Assembly (NCBI GenBank): GCA_017302835.1
Contig: JAFLCC010000023.1
Coordinates: 1-42,551 of the forward strand
Origin: Deltaproteobacteria bacterium
Lineage (GTDB): Bacteria; Bdellovibrionota; Bdellovibrionia; Bdellovibrionales; Bdellovibrionaceae
Length of the DNA: 42,551 nt
Reading direction: 5' to 3'
Part shown: positions 8,654-17,355 of the stretch, piece after piece
How the letters are laid out: each line of letters starts with the position of its first letter
How positions within the stretch are numbered: position 1 is the first letter of the stretch
Program-made: the position numbers and the translations under genes
Notes under the pieces: generated by a model
What the model saw: only the letters and a program-made list of their open reading frames with translations
Database searches by the model: none
Told to the model about the DNA's origin: nothing

Positions 8654-8919
8654 TGGGTTCCTTTAAAAAACTTGTAGTTTTTAGGTTTTCTGATTTTCAA
8701 TATTTGATTTTCTATTTTCTATTTCAACAGGTATTGATTCTTATTTAACAAGATCTAAAAGAAAATAAAAAACATTAATAAAAACAGAGCGTTATTTTAA
8801 CTCTTCCTTAATCTAGACGGGCCCAGAGTTGAAAGATACCTAAATAAAAAGATTGTATTACTTAAAGCTCTTTGGATATCATCTTAGGTGTTAAGTTTTT
8901 ATATTTCAAGGAGCGAAAT
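8654..8919. other. Divergent intergenic region maeB / thiolase
   Basis: This AT-rich 266-base gap must hold the promoters of both divergent units. I see no convincing -35/-10 pair or operator. Confidence 0.4.
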
Positions 8920-10281
8920 ATGTCTAATTCTCATCAAAAATCATCTCAAAAGTCATCGAGAGACGTTGTAATCGTTGAGGGGCTGCGAACTCCTTTTGTT
9001 AAATCTGGCGATAAATTATCCTCTGTTCACCCTGCTGATTTAGGACGAGTCGTCCTTAAGGAGGTTATCGCTCGCACTAACTTGAACGTAAATGAAGTGG
9101 ATGAGGTGATTATTGGAAACACAGGAAATCCTGTGGATAGTGTGAATATTGCTCGCGTGGTGGCTCTCAGTGCTGGGATTTCACAAAAAACTTCAGCCTA
9201 TACTGTCCATCGAAATTGCGCTTCCGCTTTAGAAAGCATATCCAATGGTTTTGAAAAAATTAGATCGGGCACGATGGATGTCGTGGTTGCCGGTGGGACT
9301 GAAAATATGTCACAAATGCCAACCTTATTACCAGGTAAGATTCAAAAAATATTTAATGAATTATTTAAGGCGAGGGGGCCCAAACAAGCTCTGCCCCTGC
9401 TGTGGAAATTATTGAGAGCGGATTTAAAACAAATCAAAGCCTTGCTCACAGGAAACATGAAAGATGAGTATTTCCCCGTCATCTCTGTCATGCAAGGTCT
9501 GACCGATCCTTTTGTGGGCATCAACATGGGACAGACGGCCGAAATTTTAGCAAAAGAATGGGGGCTGTCACGAAGAACCCAAGACGAGTTTGCACTCAGA
9601 TCCCATCAATTGGCAGCAGGAGCTAAGGACAAATTTAAAGAAGAGATAGCGGCGCTGTCATTGCCTCCAGATTTTAAAGAAACTATTGTCGAGGACATTG
9701 GCCCGCGAGCCAACCAAACACTTGAAGCGCTTCAGAAATTAAAACCATTTTTTGATAAAGAAACGGGGACGATCACAGCTGGCAATTCTTGTCCCATTAC
9801 CGATGGGGCGGCGATGGTCTTGCTCATGTCTCGAGCTAAAGCGGAAAGCCTAGGGTATAAACCCGTGGCTCAAATTCGATCCTATGGCTTTGCGGGTCTT
9901 GAACCTGAACGGATGGGTCTTGGTCCCGTGTACTCTTCCCCCCTTGCATTGAAGCGGGCAGGTTTGACGATGAAGGATATGGGGCTTGTTGAGCTGAATG
10001 AGGCCTTTGCTGCGCAAGTCCTGTCCTGTCAAAAGGCCTTTGATTCGGATGAGTTTGCAAAAAACAAATTAGGCCTTTCGGGCAAAGTGGGTGAGATACG
10101 TAACGAGATTTTAAATGTGAATGGCGGCGCCATTGCCCTTGGTCATCCTGTAGGGGCTACGGGAACAAGGTTGGTTGTGACCTTGATGCGAGAAATGAAA
10201 CGTCGACAGGTTCAGTTTGGTTTAGCGACCTTGTGCATAGGCGGAGGTCAGGGCGGTTCCATGATTTTGGAACTTGAGTGA
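8920..10281 (+). CDS. fadI: Acetyl-CoA acyltransferase (thiolase), beta-oxidation beta subunit
   Basis: A 453-residue thiolase that cleaves 3-ketoacyl-CoA to acetyl-CoA. The nucleophilic cysteine is Cys100 in VHRNCASALESI. The C-terminal catalytic motifs NGGAIALGHPVGATGTR and LCIGGGQGGSMI supply the His and the second Cys. The internal insertion (KARGPKQALPLLWKLL and following) fits the long, FadI/HADHB-like type rather than short biosynthetic thiolases. ATG 8920 follows CAAGGAGCG; an upstream in-frame ATG at 8872 lacks a site. The partner subunit is the next gene, 69 bases downstream. Confidence 0.93.
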   Translation: MSNSHQKSSQKSSRDVVIVEGLRTPFVKSGDKLSSVHPADLGRVVLKEVIARTNLNVNEVDEVIIGNTGNPVDSVNIARVVALSAGISQKTSAYTVHRNCASALESISNGFEKIRSGTMDVVVAGGTENMSQMPTLLPGKIQKIFNELFKARGPKQALPLLWKLLRADLKQIKALLTGNMKDEYFPVISVMQGLTDPFVGINMGQTAEILAKEWGLSRRTQDEFALRSHQLAAGAKDKFKEEIAALSLPPDFKETIVEDIGPRANQTLEALQKLKPFFDKETGTITAGNSCPITDGAAMVLLMSRAKAESLGYKPVAQIRSYGFAGLEPERMGLGPVYSSPLALKRAGLTMKDMGLVELNEAFAAQVLSCQKAFDSDEFAKNKLGLSGKVGEIRNEILNVNGGAIALGHPVGATGTRLVVTLMREMKRRQVQFGLATLCIGGGQGGSMILELE

Positions 10282-10287
10282 CATATA

Positions 10288-10313
10288 ACAAATTATTACA
10301 AATTATTACAAAT
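10288..10313 (+). repeat. 10-bp tandem repeat in the fad operon spacer
   Basis: ACAAATTATT is present twice, followed by a partial third copy (ACAAAT), in the spacer between the two fad genes. It may vary by slippage; no function is apparent. Confidence 0.8.
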
Positions 10314-10350
10314 CAAAAAATGGCAAATCTAAGTAAGGACGAGTAAAGAT

Positions 10351-12516
10351 ATGAGCATTCAAGAAAGTATCAAGGTAAAGTTTCAGGAAGATATCGCTTT
10401 TATTGAGATCGATTTAATTGGTGAAAAAGTTAACAAGCTGTCAACAGCGGTGATGAAAAGATTTTTGGAGGCCTTAGGCGAAGTCAAAACGTCAAAGGCG
10501 AAAGTGCTAGTTATTAAATCTTTAAAGCCTAAAATATTTATTGCCGGCGCGGATATTGAAGAAATTAAAAATCTATCGACTAAAGATGATTTTGATAAGG
10601 CCGTTAAGGGGGGCCAAGATATTTTTAATTTCCTTGAAGATCTTCCGCAAATCACCATTGCCTCCGTCCATGGGGCTTGCGCTGGTGGAGGGTGCGAGTT
10701 GATTTTAGCATGTGATTATCGAATTGCGAGTGAAGATTCATCAACTAAAATTGGTTTACCTGAAACCCAACTTGGAATCATCCCTGGGTTTGGGGGCTGT
10801 GTGAGGTTGCCAAGGGTTATTGGGTTGCAAGCCGCTTTGGATATTATTTTGGCAGGCAAGCTTCTGAATGGCAAGAAAGCAAAGAAAGCAGGCCTACTGG
10901 ACAAGCTGGTGCATCCTGGGATCTTAGAAGAAGTCACTCTGAGTTGGGCTAAAGAATTGGCTGTGTCGGGTGCTAAAAGAAAAAAACAGTTCTGCCCGAG
11001 TGGACTCGTCAATATTTTACTTGAAAGTGGTCTAGGGCGTGGGATGGTGTTCAGTAAAGCTAAGAGTGAAGTGTTAAAGAAAACATTTGGCCATTACCCA
11101 GCACCCATAGCTGCCATAGAGGTCATTCAGAAAACCTATGGGATGGAAGATCGACAAAAGGCTTTAGATATAGAGAGATCTTATTTTTGTGAAATGGGTA
11201 TCACCGACATTTCAAAAAATTTGATCCATGTTTTTTATTTAACCGAGATGGTGAAAAAACAAACCGGGTTGAGTCCATCAGAAGTTGAATCCAAAACCAC
11301 AGCCAAAGCCAAAGAAGTCAAGGCCGTCGGTGTTTTGGGGGCTGGAACCATGGGTGGGGGCATTGCCTACATTGGTGCGGATAAAGGAATTCAGATGCGT
11401 ATTAAAGATTTGAATTATGAAGCCCTGGGAAAGGCCTATAAACATGCCTCCGATCTCTGGTCGAAATTAGTGAAAAAGAAAGTGATTGATAAATACCAGT
11501 ATAAACAAAAAATGGATTTTGTTTCTGGAGGAGTTGATTACAGTGGTTTTAAAACTCTTGATGTTGTTATTGAGGCCATCGTTGAAGACATGAATATCAA
11601 AAAAAAGGTCATTGCTGAGACCGCTAAGCAAATGAGACCCGATGCGATCATTGTGACAAATACTTCTTCTTTGAGTGTGAATGAAATGGCCGAGGGGCAC
11701 CCTCAGCCAGAGTTTTTTGCAGGTATGCATTTTTTTAATCCTGTCGATAAAATGCCCTTGGTCGAAGTGATTCGAGGAATGAAAACAAGTGACGAAACCG
11801 TCGTAACCATTTTTGAACTATCAAAGAAAATGGGAAAAATGCCGGTTGTCGTAAAAGATGGCCCAGGTTTTTTAGTCAATCGGCTATTGATACCTTATTT
11901 GAATGAAGCCACCTTTTTATTTCAAGAAGGAATGGATATTCAAACCCTAGATACTTACTTTGTAAAAGAATTTGGTATGCCCATGGGGCCACTGGCCTTG
12001 ATGGATGAGGTGGGACTTGATGTGGGAATTAAAGTTGTAAAGATTTTTAAAAAAGCTTTTGGAGATCGTATCGAGGTTCCCGAGGTCATGGAAAAAATTG
12101 AAAAGGCAGGACGGCTGGGAAAGAAAAATGGAAAAGGTTTTTATAAATATGCTGCTGATGGAAAACGACTCGAACCAGATGAGACTATTTATGCAGAACT
12201 TGGTTTGCCTTCACCAAAAAATCCATACTCCTCAAAAGAGTGTTTGGAGCGCGGAATTTTTTCAATGATCAATGAGTGTGCCATGGCATTAAAAGAAGAT
12301 CGAATTGTTGAAACAGCGAATGAAGTTGATTTGGCTATGATTATGGGAACGGGGTTTCCGCCCTTTCGAGGTGGTCTGTGCCGTTATTCAGATAGCCTAG
12401 GAAGTCAATACATCTCAAACAGTCTAGAAGCCTATGCGGTCCAAAGAAACGCCAAAAGATTAAAGCCCCTTAAAGCTCTTGATCAGATGGCGAAGACAAA
12501 CAGAAAATTTTACTAG
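10351..12516 (+). CDS. fadJ: Enoyl-CoA hydratase / 3-hydroxyacyl-CoA dehydrogenase, beta-oxidation alpha subunit
   Basis: A 721-residue bifunctional enzyme. Residues about 10-190 form the crotonase domain: IAGADIEEI and HGACAGGGCELILACDY make the oxyanion hole, and GLPETQLGIIPGFGG carries the second glutamate. Residues from about 325 are the 3-hydroxyacyl-CoA dehydrogenase: the Rossmann motif VGVLGAGTMGGGIA, then NTSSLSVNEMA, GMHFFNPVDKMPLVE and VVKDGPGFLVNRLL. The C-terminal dehydrogenase domain ends near residue 710. It forms the alpha subunit of the trifunctional complex with the thiolase just upstream, converting enoyl-CoA to 3-ketoacyl-CoA. AAGGACGAG precedes the ATG. FadB and FadJ cannot be told apart with certainty by eye; gene order (thiolase first) favours fadIJ. 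Confidence 0.93.
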   Translation: MSIQESIKVKFQEDIAFIEIDLIGEKVNKLSTAVMKRFLEALGEVKTSKAKVLVIKSLKPKIFIAGADIEEIKNLSTKDDFDKAVKGGQDIFNFLEDLPQITIASVHGACAGGGCELILACDYRIASEDSSTKIGLPETQLGIIPGFGGCVRLPRVIGLQAALDIILAGKLLNGKKAKKAGLLDKLVHPGILEEVTLSWAKELAVSGAKRKKQFCPSGLVNILLESGLGRGMVFSKAKSEVLKKTFGHYPAPIAAIEVIQKTYGMEDRQKALDIERSYFCEMGITDISKNLIHVFYLTEMVKKQTGLSPSEVESKTTAKAKEVKAVGVLGAGTMGGGIAYIGADKGIQMRIKDLNYEALGKAYKHASDLWSKLVKKKVIDKYQYKQKMDFVSGGVDYSGFKTLDVVIEAIVEDMNIKKKVIAETAKQMRPDAIIVTNTSSLSVNEMAEGHPQPEFFAGMHFFNPVDKMPLVEVIRGMKTSDETVVTIFELSKKMGKMPVVVKDGPGFLVNRLLIPYLNEATFLFQEGMDIQTLDTYFVKEFGMPMGPLALMDEVGLDVGIKVVKIFKKAFGDRIEVPEVMEKIEKAGRLGKKNGKGFYKYAADGKRLEPDETIYAELGLPSPKNPYSSKECLERGIFSMINECAMALKEDRIVETANEVDLAMIMGTGFPPFRGGLCRYSDSLGSQYISNSLEAYAVQRNAKRLKPLKALDQMAKTNRKFY

Positions 12517-12753
12517 GATCCAGACAGACTTGAATTGCCTTGCTTACCGACGTCGTAAATATTCGTTCGGTGAAATATTTTGATACATCTGTCTATAAAC
12601 AAGCTGACAATGTATCAAATGGCATCGGTCAAAAATTACCGAAATGAAGCAGATAAAAACAAATAAATTCTCAATTCAAAACAGATCAACAAAAAAACTA
12701 CAAAAATCAAAAAAACACTTAACTTTTTCTAAAAAACAACCGAGTCGTTCTGT

Positions 12754-13068
12754 ATGAAGAAAATGATAGTTATCGCAAATCTCCTTCTAGTAATTGCAAG
12801 CAGTTTTCTTTTAACTTCTTGTTTTATGAGTGCTAGCATCACGGATTTAAATCCTCAACCTTCAGACAATACGAATGTGGTGATGAAAAACAAAATTAGA
12901 GGTGGAGAGTTTGTGGCTGGATCTGGGGAGTATGAATTTACCCAATTAAGACGTTATAAAATAAAATCAGCTGCGGGAATGTATTATTCAAAGGTAGTAC
13001 AAAAAACACCAAGAGGTTATAAAATATACAATTCCTTACAGGGAAATTTGTTAACTCATCAAAATTAA
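12754..13068 (+). CDS. Small lipoprotein of unknown function
   Basis: A 104-residue protein with a lipoprotein signal: hydrophobic MIVIANLLLVIASSFLLTSC with lipobox LTSC, then a short soluble part without a recognised domain. After lipidation it would sit in the inner or outer membrane. The residue after Cys is Phe, so no Asp+2 retention signal is seen. The 237 bases before it (12517-12753) hold no gene and no strong terminator for the fad operon. Confidence 0.7.
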   Translation: MKKMIVIANLLLVIASSFLLTSCFMSASITDLNPQPSDNTNVVMKNKIRGGEFVAGSGEYEFTQLRRYKIKSAAGMYYSKVVQKTPRGYKIYNSLQGNLLTHQN

Positions 13069-13159
13069 GACTTTTCAAGCAGGTTCTTAAATCTAGCAAA
13101 TTGTTAAATCTAGACTTTGTTTTTGTTAACAAAATTTTCTTTAATCCGAGATAAGAACT

Positions 13160-14251
13160 ATGAGTACAGTTCCATTGAAATCCGCACCACCACCAGATTG
13201 GAAAAGTGAAGCTGGTCCATTGAGGAAATTTCTTAATGATATCACTGTTACTGAAATCATGATCAATAGATTTGACAGAGTTTTTGTTGAAAGAAAGGGT
13301 GTTATCGAAGAAACAGACAGTCGATTTGATAACCCCGAACATTTAACTCGGTTTGTCCTTGCTATAGCGGTAAATGTGGGTCGTGAATTAAATAGGAAAA
13401 ATCCCTTTCTCGATGCTCGATTGCCAGATGGATCGAGGGTGAATATTGTTATTCCTCCTGTTTGTTTAGAAAACCCCATGGTAACCATCAGGAAATTTTC
13501 GCCGATGATGATTAATTACAATAATTTAATGCATCAAGGGGCCTTTGACGAAAAAATTCTCTATTTTTTAAATCAAGCCGTCGTGGCTCGACAAAATATA
13601 CTTATTTGTGGAGGAACAGGTTCTGGTAAGACAACGATTCTCAATTTATTAAGCCAATTTATTCCCACCAAAGAAAGAGTTATCACTATCGAAGACACGG
13701 TAGAGTTACAAATGTCCGTTAAAAATTTAGTCAGAATGGAATGCCGGTCTTTTCTGAACGATGCTCATTTAGAAATAAAAGATTTATTAAGAAATGCCTT
13801 AAGAATGCGCCCTGACCGATTAATTATAGGGGAGGTCAGGGGGAGTGAAGCTTTTGATATGTTAATTGCGATGAATACGGGCCATGAGGGAAGTATGAGC
13901 ACGCTGCATTCGAATTCAGCCTTTGACTCCTTACGAAGAATTGAAGGTATGGTTTTGCGAGGGTCTCAGGATATTCCTATCTCGTCTATACGTGAAGATA
14001 TTTCCAAGACAATTAACATTATTATTCAAACTGAAAGATATAGTGATGGAAGTCGAAGGATTTCGGAAATCGTTGAAGTTTTAGGAAGAAACGAGAATGA
14101 GTATTTGATCGAGAAAATTTTTGAATTTAGCAGTGTTACGGGTTTCAAATCACTGGGCTATATTCCTCGATTTGTGGTCAATAATAAAAACCAAAGAATT
14201 AAATTTAACCCTGAGTTTTTTGAGCCAAATCACAAAATTAAACTCAGTTAA
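13160..14251 (+). CDS. CpaF/TadA-type secretion ATPase (orphan)
   Basis: A 363-residue type II/IV secretion ATPase. The N-terminal domain has LRKFLNDITVTEIMIN and DARLPDGSRVNIVIPP. The RecA-like domain has Walker A ICGGTGSGKTTI (about residues 149-160), the Asp box EDTVEL, Walker B RLIIGEVRGSEAFDML and the His box STLHSNSA. It is shorter than many CpaF proteins because the N-terminal extension is missing. CpaF energises Flp/Tad pilus assembly, but no other tad/cpa gene is in the window, so its partners lie elsewhere. A paralogue with a separate job is also possible. Confidence 0.9.
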   Translation: MSTVPLKSAPPPDWKSEAGPLRKFLNDITVTEIMINRFDRVFVERKGVIEETDSRFDNPEHLTRFVLAIAVNVGRELNRKNPFLDARLPDGSRVNIVIPPVCLENPMVTIRKFSPMMINYNNLMHQGAFDEKILYFLNQAVVARQNILICGGTGSGKTTILNLLSQFIPTKERVITIEDTVELQMSVKNLVRMECRSFLNDAHLEIKDLLRNALRMRPDRLIIGEVRGSEAFDMLIAMNTGHEGSMSTLHSNSAFDSLRRIEGMVLRGSQDIPISSIREDISKTINIIIQTERYSDGSRRISEIVEVLGRNENEYLIEKIFEFSSVTGFKSLGYIPRFVVNNKNQRIKFNPEFFEPNHKIKLS

Positions 14252-14276
14252 TAATGATTGCCCTGGCAACTTTAGA

Positions 14277-14423
14277 TTATCGACTAAAAGAAATCAAAGA
14301 AGCTGGGCTGACAAGCATTTGCGAACCCGGTTTTTTGGGGAGCACTTTTGTTGAAAAATAAAAACCTAAAATTAAAGCTAACATCACAAAAAACCAAGAG
14401 CTTGGCTGAAGATATCGTAACAT
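14277..14423 (-). CDS. Small membrane protein coupled to pgsA
   Basis: A 48-residue frame just after pgsA on the same strand. It starts 7 bases downstream of the pgsA stop, and AAAGGA, which lies within the last codons of pgsA, is spaced correctly for the ATG. It contains one hydrophobic helix (SSWFFVMLALILGFYF) followed by a basic stretch. The arrangement argues for translational coupling. No homologue is recognised, and the function is unknown. Confidence 0.5.
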   Translation of the reverse strand: MLRYLQPSSWFFVMLALILGFYFSTKVLPKKPGSQMLVSPASLISFSR

Positions 14424-14430
14424 AATGCTT

Positions 14431-15018
14431 TTATCCTTTGCTCTGATTTTGTTTATAGATATGATAGTACTGCAACGCACTGATAATACTTAATACCGTT
14501 GAAAACCACAAGAAAATATATCCTATCCTTCCAAGCAGCAAAAAATGATCAGGGCTAAAGTAACTTGAAAACTCATTTTTGTAACTTTTTCCTAGCATAA
14601 TAGCTGGAATAGAGGCCATCTGTACGCCTGTTTTCCATTTTCCAGAGCTTTTGGCAGCAATAACGACATTTTCAGTAGCGGCAGCCGCACGAATGCCTCC
14701 GATAAAAGTATCTCTTAGGGTCAGAATAATTACGAGGTAGGGATCAACGAAACCAACAGAGTTAAGATAAATCAGAATACTGATAACTAAAATTTTATCT
14801 GTTACTGGATCCAAAAATTTTCCAAGATTAGTAACCAAGTTCCATTTTCGAGCATAGTACCCATCAAAGTAATCAGTGATCGAAGCGGCGATAAATAGGA
14901 TGGCGGCTAAAAAACTATAATAAAAAGAGTTTAAATAAAGAAAGAAAATAATAAAAGGGAGAATATAAACACGGCTGAGAGTTAACTGAATAGGTAATTT
15001 TTTTTTCCAAGATGGCAT
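14431..15018 (-). CDS. pgsA: CDP-alcohol phosphatidyltransferase, probable phosphatidylglycerophosphate synthase
   Basis: This 195-residue integral membrane enzyme transfers a phosphatidyl group from CDP-diacylglycerol, most likely to glycerol-3-phosphate, the first step to phosphatidylglycerol. The family signature is complete: Asp49, Asp52-Gly53, Ala56-Arg57, Gly66, Asp70 and Asp74 (DYFDGYYAR, then GKFLDPVTD). Several hydrophobic helices surround it. ATG 15018 is chosen because GAGGGG lies about 9 bases before it; GTG at 15024 is too close. Substrate choice cannot be proven from the motif; PgsA is the commonest member of this length. Confidence 0.88.
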   Translation of the reverse strand: MPSWKKKLPIQLTLSRVYILPFIIFFLYLNSFYYSFLAAILFIAASITDYFDGYYARKWNLVTNLGKFLDPVTDKILVISILIYLNSVGFVDPYLVIILTLRDTFIGGIRAAAATENVVIAAKSSGKWKTGVQMASIPAIMLGKSYKNEFSSYFSPDHFLLLGRIGYIFLWFSTVLSIISALQYYHIYKQNQSKG

Positions 15019-15074
15019 TAACACATTCCCCTCCCTCTCTTAAAATCTTTAGGACAGAGCTTCCAGTTTGTCAT

Positions 15075-15105
15075 TTGAAAAAATAATTATGATAAAAAGT
15101 ATAAT
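15075..15105 (+). promoter_or_regulatory. Probable sigma70-type promoter for the ybgC-glpX unit
   Basis: TTGAAA at 15075-15080 and a consensus TATAAT at 15100-15105 with a 19-base spacer, longer than the ideal 17. The start codon at 15123 follows closely, with AAAGG between. Confidence 0.45.
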
Positions 15106-15122
15106 TGGGGTAAAGGTTTTAA

Positions 15123-15530
15123 ATGTTTCACATTCATCATAAAGTTCAGTTTTATGAAACCGATCAAATGGGAATAGTTCATCATTCTAACTATTTGCGA
15201 TTTTGCGAAGAAGCGCGAGTCGCCTGGGCCCACAACCGAGGACTCATTGATTATCAAAAACCTCAAAGCGCAGCGCATTTTGCTGTTTTAGAAACTCAAG
15301 TGAAACATTTAAAGCCTGCTTTTTTTGGTGATGATTTAAAGATTTTGGTTCAAGCTCGTGGGAGAGGGATCCGTATCGAATTTCAATACAAGATTTTAAA
15401 GGAAGAAGTGGTTGTGGTTTTAGCTCAAACAACGCATGTTCCATTAAATGCCGATTTAAAGCCAATTAAAATTTCGCAAGAGATGAAACGGATACTAGAG
15501 GGGGAAGCATGGAAAGAAATCTGGCCTTAG
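15123..15530 (+). CDS. YbgC/FadM-like acyl-CoA thioesterase (4HBT, hotdog fold)
   Basis: A 135-residue single hotdog domain. The N-terminus YETDQMGIVHHSNYLRFCEEAR is the family pattern, with the catalytic Asp in TDQMG and the HHSNY substrate loop. Members hydrolyse acyl-CoA thioesters in the cytoplasm. The last 22 bases overlap the start of glpX in another frame, which suggests joint translation. The physiological substrate is unknown. Confidence 0.87.
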   Translation: MFHIHHKVQFYETDQMGIVHHSNYLRFCEEARVAWAHNRGLIDYQKPQSAAHFAVLETQVKHLKPAFFGDDLKILVQARGRGIRIEFQYKILKEEVVVVLAQTTHVPLNADLKPIKISQEMKRILEGEAWKEIWP

Positions 15531-16456
15531 AGTTTGTGAGAGTGACCGAAGCGGCAGCACTCGCCTGCAGTGAGTGGATGGGGCGCGGTGATGAAAAGGC
15601 AGCGGATCAAGCCGCCGTCGATGCGATGAGAAGAGCCTTCGATTCCGTCAGAATAGATGGAACCGTCGTGATTGGGGAAGGAGAGCGTGATGAAGCGCCC
15701 ATGCTCTATATCGGTGAAAAAGTGGGGATCAAAGGTGAAGACTCTCCCAGAGTTGACATTGCTCTTGATCCTTTAGAGGGAACAACTATTTGTGCAAAAG
15801 GAGGCGTGGGGGCTATTTCTGTTATTGCATTGGCGGAGAAAGGAAATTTTCTTCATGCGCCTGATACTTATATGGATAAGATTGCCTGTGGTCCTTTAGG
15901 TAAAGGAAAGATAGACCTCGATTTGTCGGCTACTGAAAATATAAATATTCTAGCAGAGGCTTTAAATAAACCCGTGCATGATTTGACAGTGGTGATATTG
16001 GATCGCCCTCGTCATCAGGATTTAATCAATGAGGTAAGAAAAACCAAAGTGCGCATTCACTTGATTGGAGATGGTGATGTCTCTGCCGCCGTTGCTGCTG
16101 GCTGGGGAGATACGGGAATTGATTTATTGCTGGGAATTGGAGGCGCCCCAGAAGGTGTTATTTCTGCGGCAGCCATGCATTGCCTTGGTGGTGATTTTCA
16201 GGGTCGTTTGAAGTTTAGAAATGAAGAGGAAAAACAAAGAGCCTTAAAAATGGGTATAAAAGATTTAAACAAAAAATACAAATTAGAGGATCTTGCCAAA
16301 GGGAATGTCATGTTTAGTGCCACCGGGGTTACCGATGGCCCTCTTTTAAAGGGAGTTCGGTTGTATCCTCAAGGATTAACAAAAACTCAAAGTATGGTGA
16401 TGCGGTCCAAGTCAGGTACCATCCGAATCATTGAAACATTTCATAATAACAAGTAA
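15509..16456 (+). CDS. glpX: Fructose-1,6-bisphosphatase class II
   Basis: A 315-residue gluconeogenic phosphatase converting fructose-1,6-bisphosphate to fructose-6-phosphate. Seen motifs: EAAALACSEWMGRGDEKAAD, the metal-binding GEGERDEAPMLYIGE, DIALDPLEGTT, and GIGGAPEGVISAAA. The length fits the GlpX family. GGGGGAAGC precedes the ATG, inside the upstream thioesterase gene. With maeB and the fad operon it fits growth on fatty acids and amino acids with gluconeogenesis; that link is inference. Confidence 0.95.
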   Translation: MERNLALEFVRVTEAAALACSEWMGRGDEKAADQAAVDAMRRAFDSVRIDGTVVIGEGERDEAPMLYIGEKVGIKGEDSPRVDIALDPLEGTTICAKGGVGAISVIALAEKGNFLHAPDTYMDKIACGPLGKGKIDLDLSATENINILAEALNKPVHDLTVVILDRPRHQDLINEVRKTKVRIHLIGDGDVSAAVAAGWGDTGIDLLLGIGGAPEGVISAAAMHCLGGDFQGRLKFRNEEEKQRALKMGIKDLNKKYKLEDLAKGNVMFSATGVTDGPLLKGVRLYPQGLTKTQSMVMRSKSGTIRIIETFHNNK

Positions 16457-16494
16457 GGGTCCGTAACAAAAGAAAGTTTTGTTATCACTAAGAG

Positions 16495-16523
16495 TTGACA
16501 ATGGGGGGAAAAACTAAAATCAT
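16495..16523 (+). promoter_or_regulatory. Possible promoter for the RatA-like gene
   Basis: A consensus -35 TTGACA (16495-16500), a 17-base spacer and AATCAT as a -10 (4 of 6 matches). The predicted start would fall at or next to ATG 16530, implying a very short leader. A weak AT-rich hairpin (TAACAAAA/TTTTGTTA, near 16464-16484) lies just before it. Confidence 0.4.
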
Positions 16524-16529
16524 TCGGGT

Positions 16530-16973
16530 ATGGCAAAAGCATCCGTAACCGAAGTTTTCAAGTGTACCCCCGATGAACTGTATAAAATTGTAACAGATTA
16601 TAGTCGTTATCCAGAGTTTTTATCTGAAGTTAAAAAATGTGATGTGATCAAATCTGAAGGAAATCAAAAAATCGTTGAGTACCAAGTTATCATGATAAAA
16701 ACAGTTAATTACAAGCTCCAAATGACAGAAAATTACGTTGAAAATGGAGTGAGTCTGGTAGTTTGGGAGTTCATTGGCGGAGATGTTTTTAAGACTCTCA
16801 AAGGTTCTTGGAAAATTGAGCCTGAAGGAAGTCATTGCCGTGCCACTTATGAAGTGGAGGCGAGTTTTGGAATGTTTGTGCCAGGGCCTATCGCAAACAC
16901 CTTGGTTAATATCAGTATGCCCAATATGATATCGAGTTACCATAAAAGGATAAAACAACTTTATGGAAAGTGA
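16530..16973 (+). CDS. SRPBCC-fold protein, RatA/COQ10-like
   Basis: A 147-residue START-like protein. The pattern VTEVFKCTPDELYKIVTDYSRYPEFLSEVKKC at the start and the terminal helix after FVPGPIANTLVNISMP match the RatA/COQ10 group. That group includes quinone-binding proteins in mitochondria and proteins that affect ribosome association in E. coli. Which role applies cannot be told here. It overlaps the next gene by 11 bases. Confidence 0.8.
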   Translation: MAKASVTEVFKCTPDELYKIVTDYSRYPEFLSEVKKCDVIKSEGNQKIVEYQVIMIKTVNYKLQMTENYVENGVSLVVWEFIGGDVFKTLKGSWKIEPEGSHCRATYEVEASFGMFVPGPIANTLVNISMPNMISSYHKRIKQLYGK

Positions 16974-17337
16974 TTCTAACGAAAATAAAAAAAATGACTT
17001 TAAAAATGATTTTGAAGCTAAGTCCTTAATTGGAGAGACTTTAAAAAAAGTTTTTACTACGGGAGTCTCGGCTGCTTTTATGACGGAAGAAAGTATTCGA
17101 AGCTATCTTCAAGAGCTCAAGTTACCTAAAGAGATTTTAAATATACTTATTCAAAGTGCAAATAAATCAAAGGATGAATTGACGCAAAGGGTGTCAAAGG
17201 AAATCTCTCAGATCTTTAACAAGATAGATTGGGTTTCTGAAATGGCCAAATTTGCCGAATCTCATAAGTTTAAAATTTCTGCAGAGATCGATATTGTAAA
17301 AAAAGAAAATAAAACATCTGAAACTGAAAAATTATAG
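16963..17337 (+). CDS. Conserved-looking cytoplasmic protein of unknown function
   Basis: A 124-residue hydrophilic, helical protein without signal peptide. After an Asn/Lys/Asp-rich start it has an amphipathic core (LIGETLKKVFTTGVSAAF, then MTEESIRSYLQELKLPKE) and ends in a charged tail. The spacing resembles phasin-like or coiled-coil scaffold proteins, but I cannot assign it. It starts inside the RatA-like gene, so the two are probably co-translated. Confidence 0.65.
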   Translation: MESDSNENKKNDFKNDFEAKSLIGETLKKVFTTGVSAAFMTEESIRSYLQELKLPKEILNILIQSANKSKDELTQRVSKEISQIFNKIDWVSEMAKFAESHKFKISAEIDIVKKENKTSETEKL

Positions 17338-17355
17338 AGAATCAGGGAAGATAAT

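Noticed and set aside
16464-16484. TAACAAAA/TTTTGTTA hairpin as a glpX terminator
   Set aside because: The stem is nearly all A-T and no T run follows, so it is mentioned only under the promoter entry.
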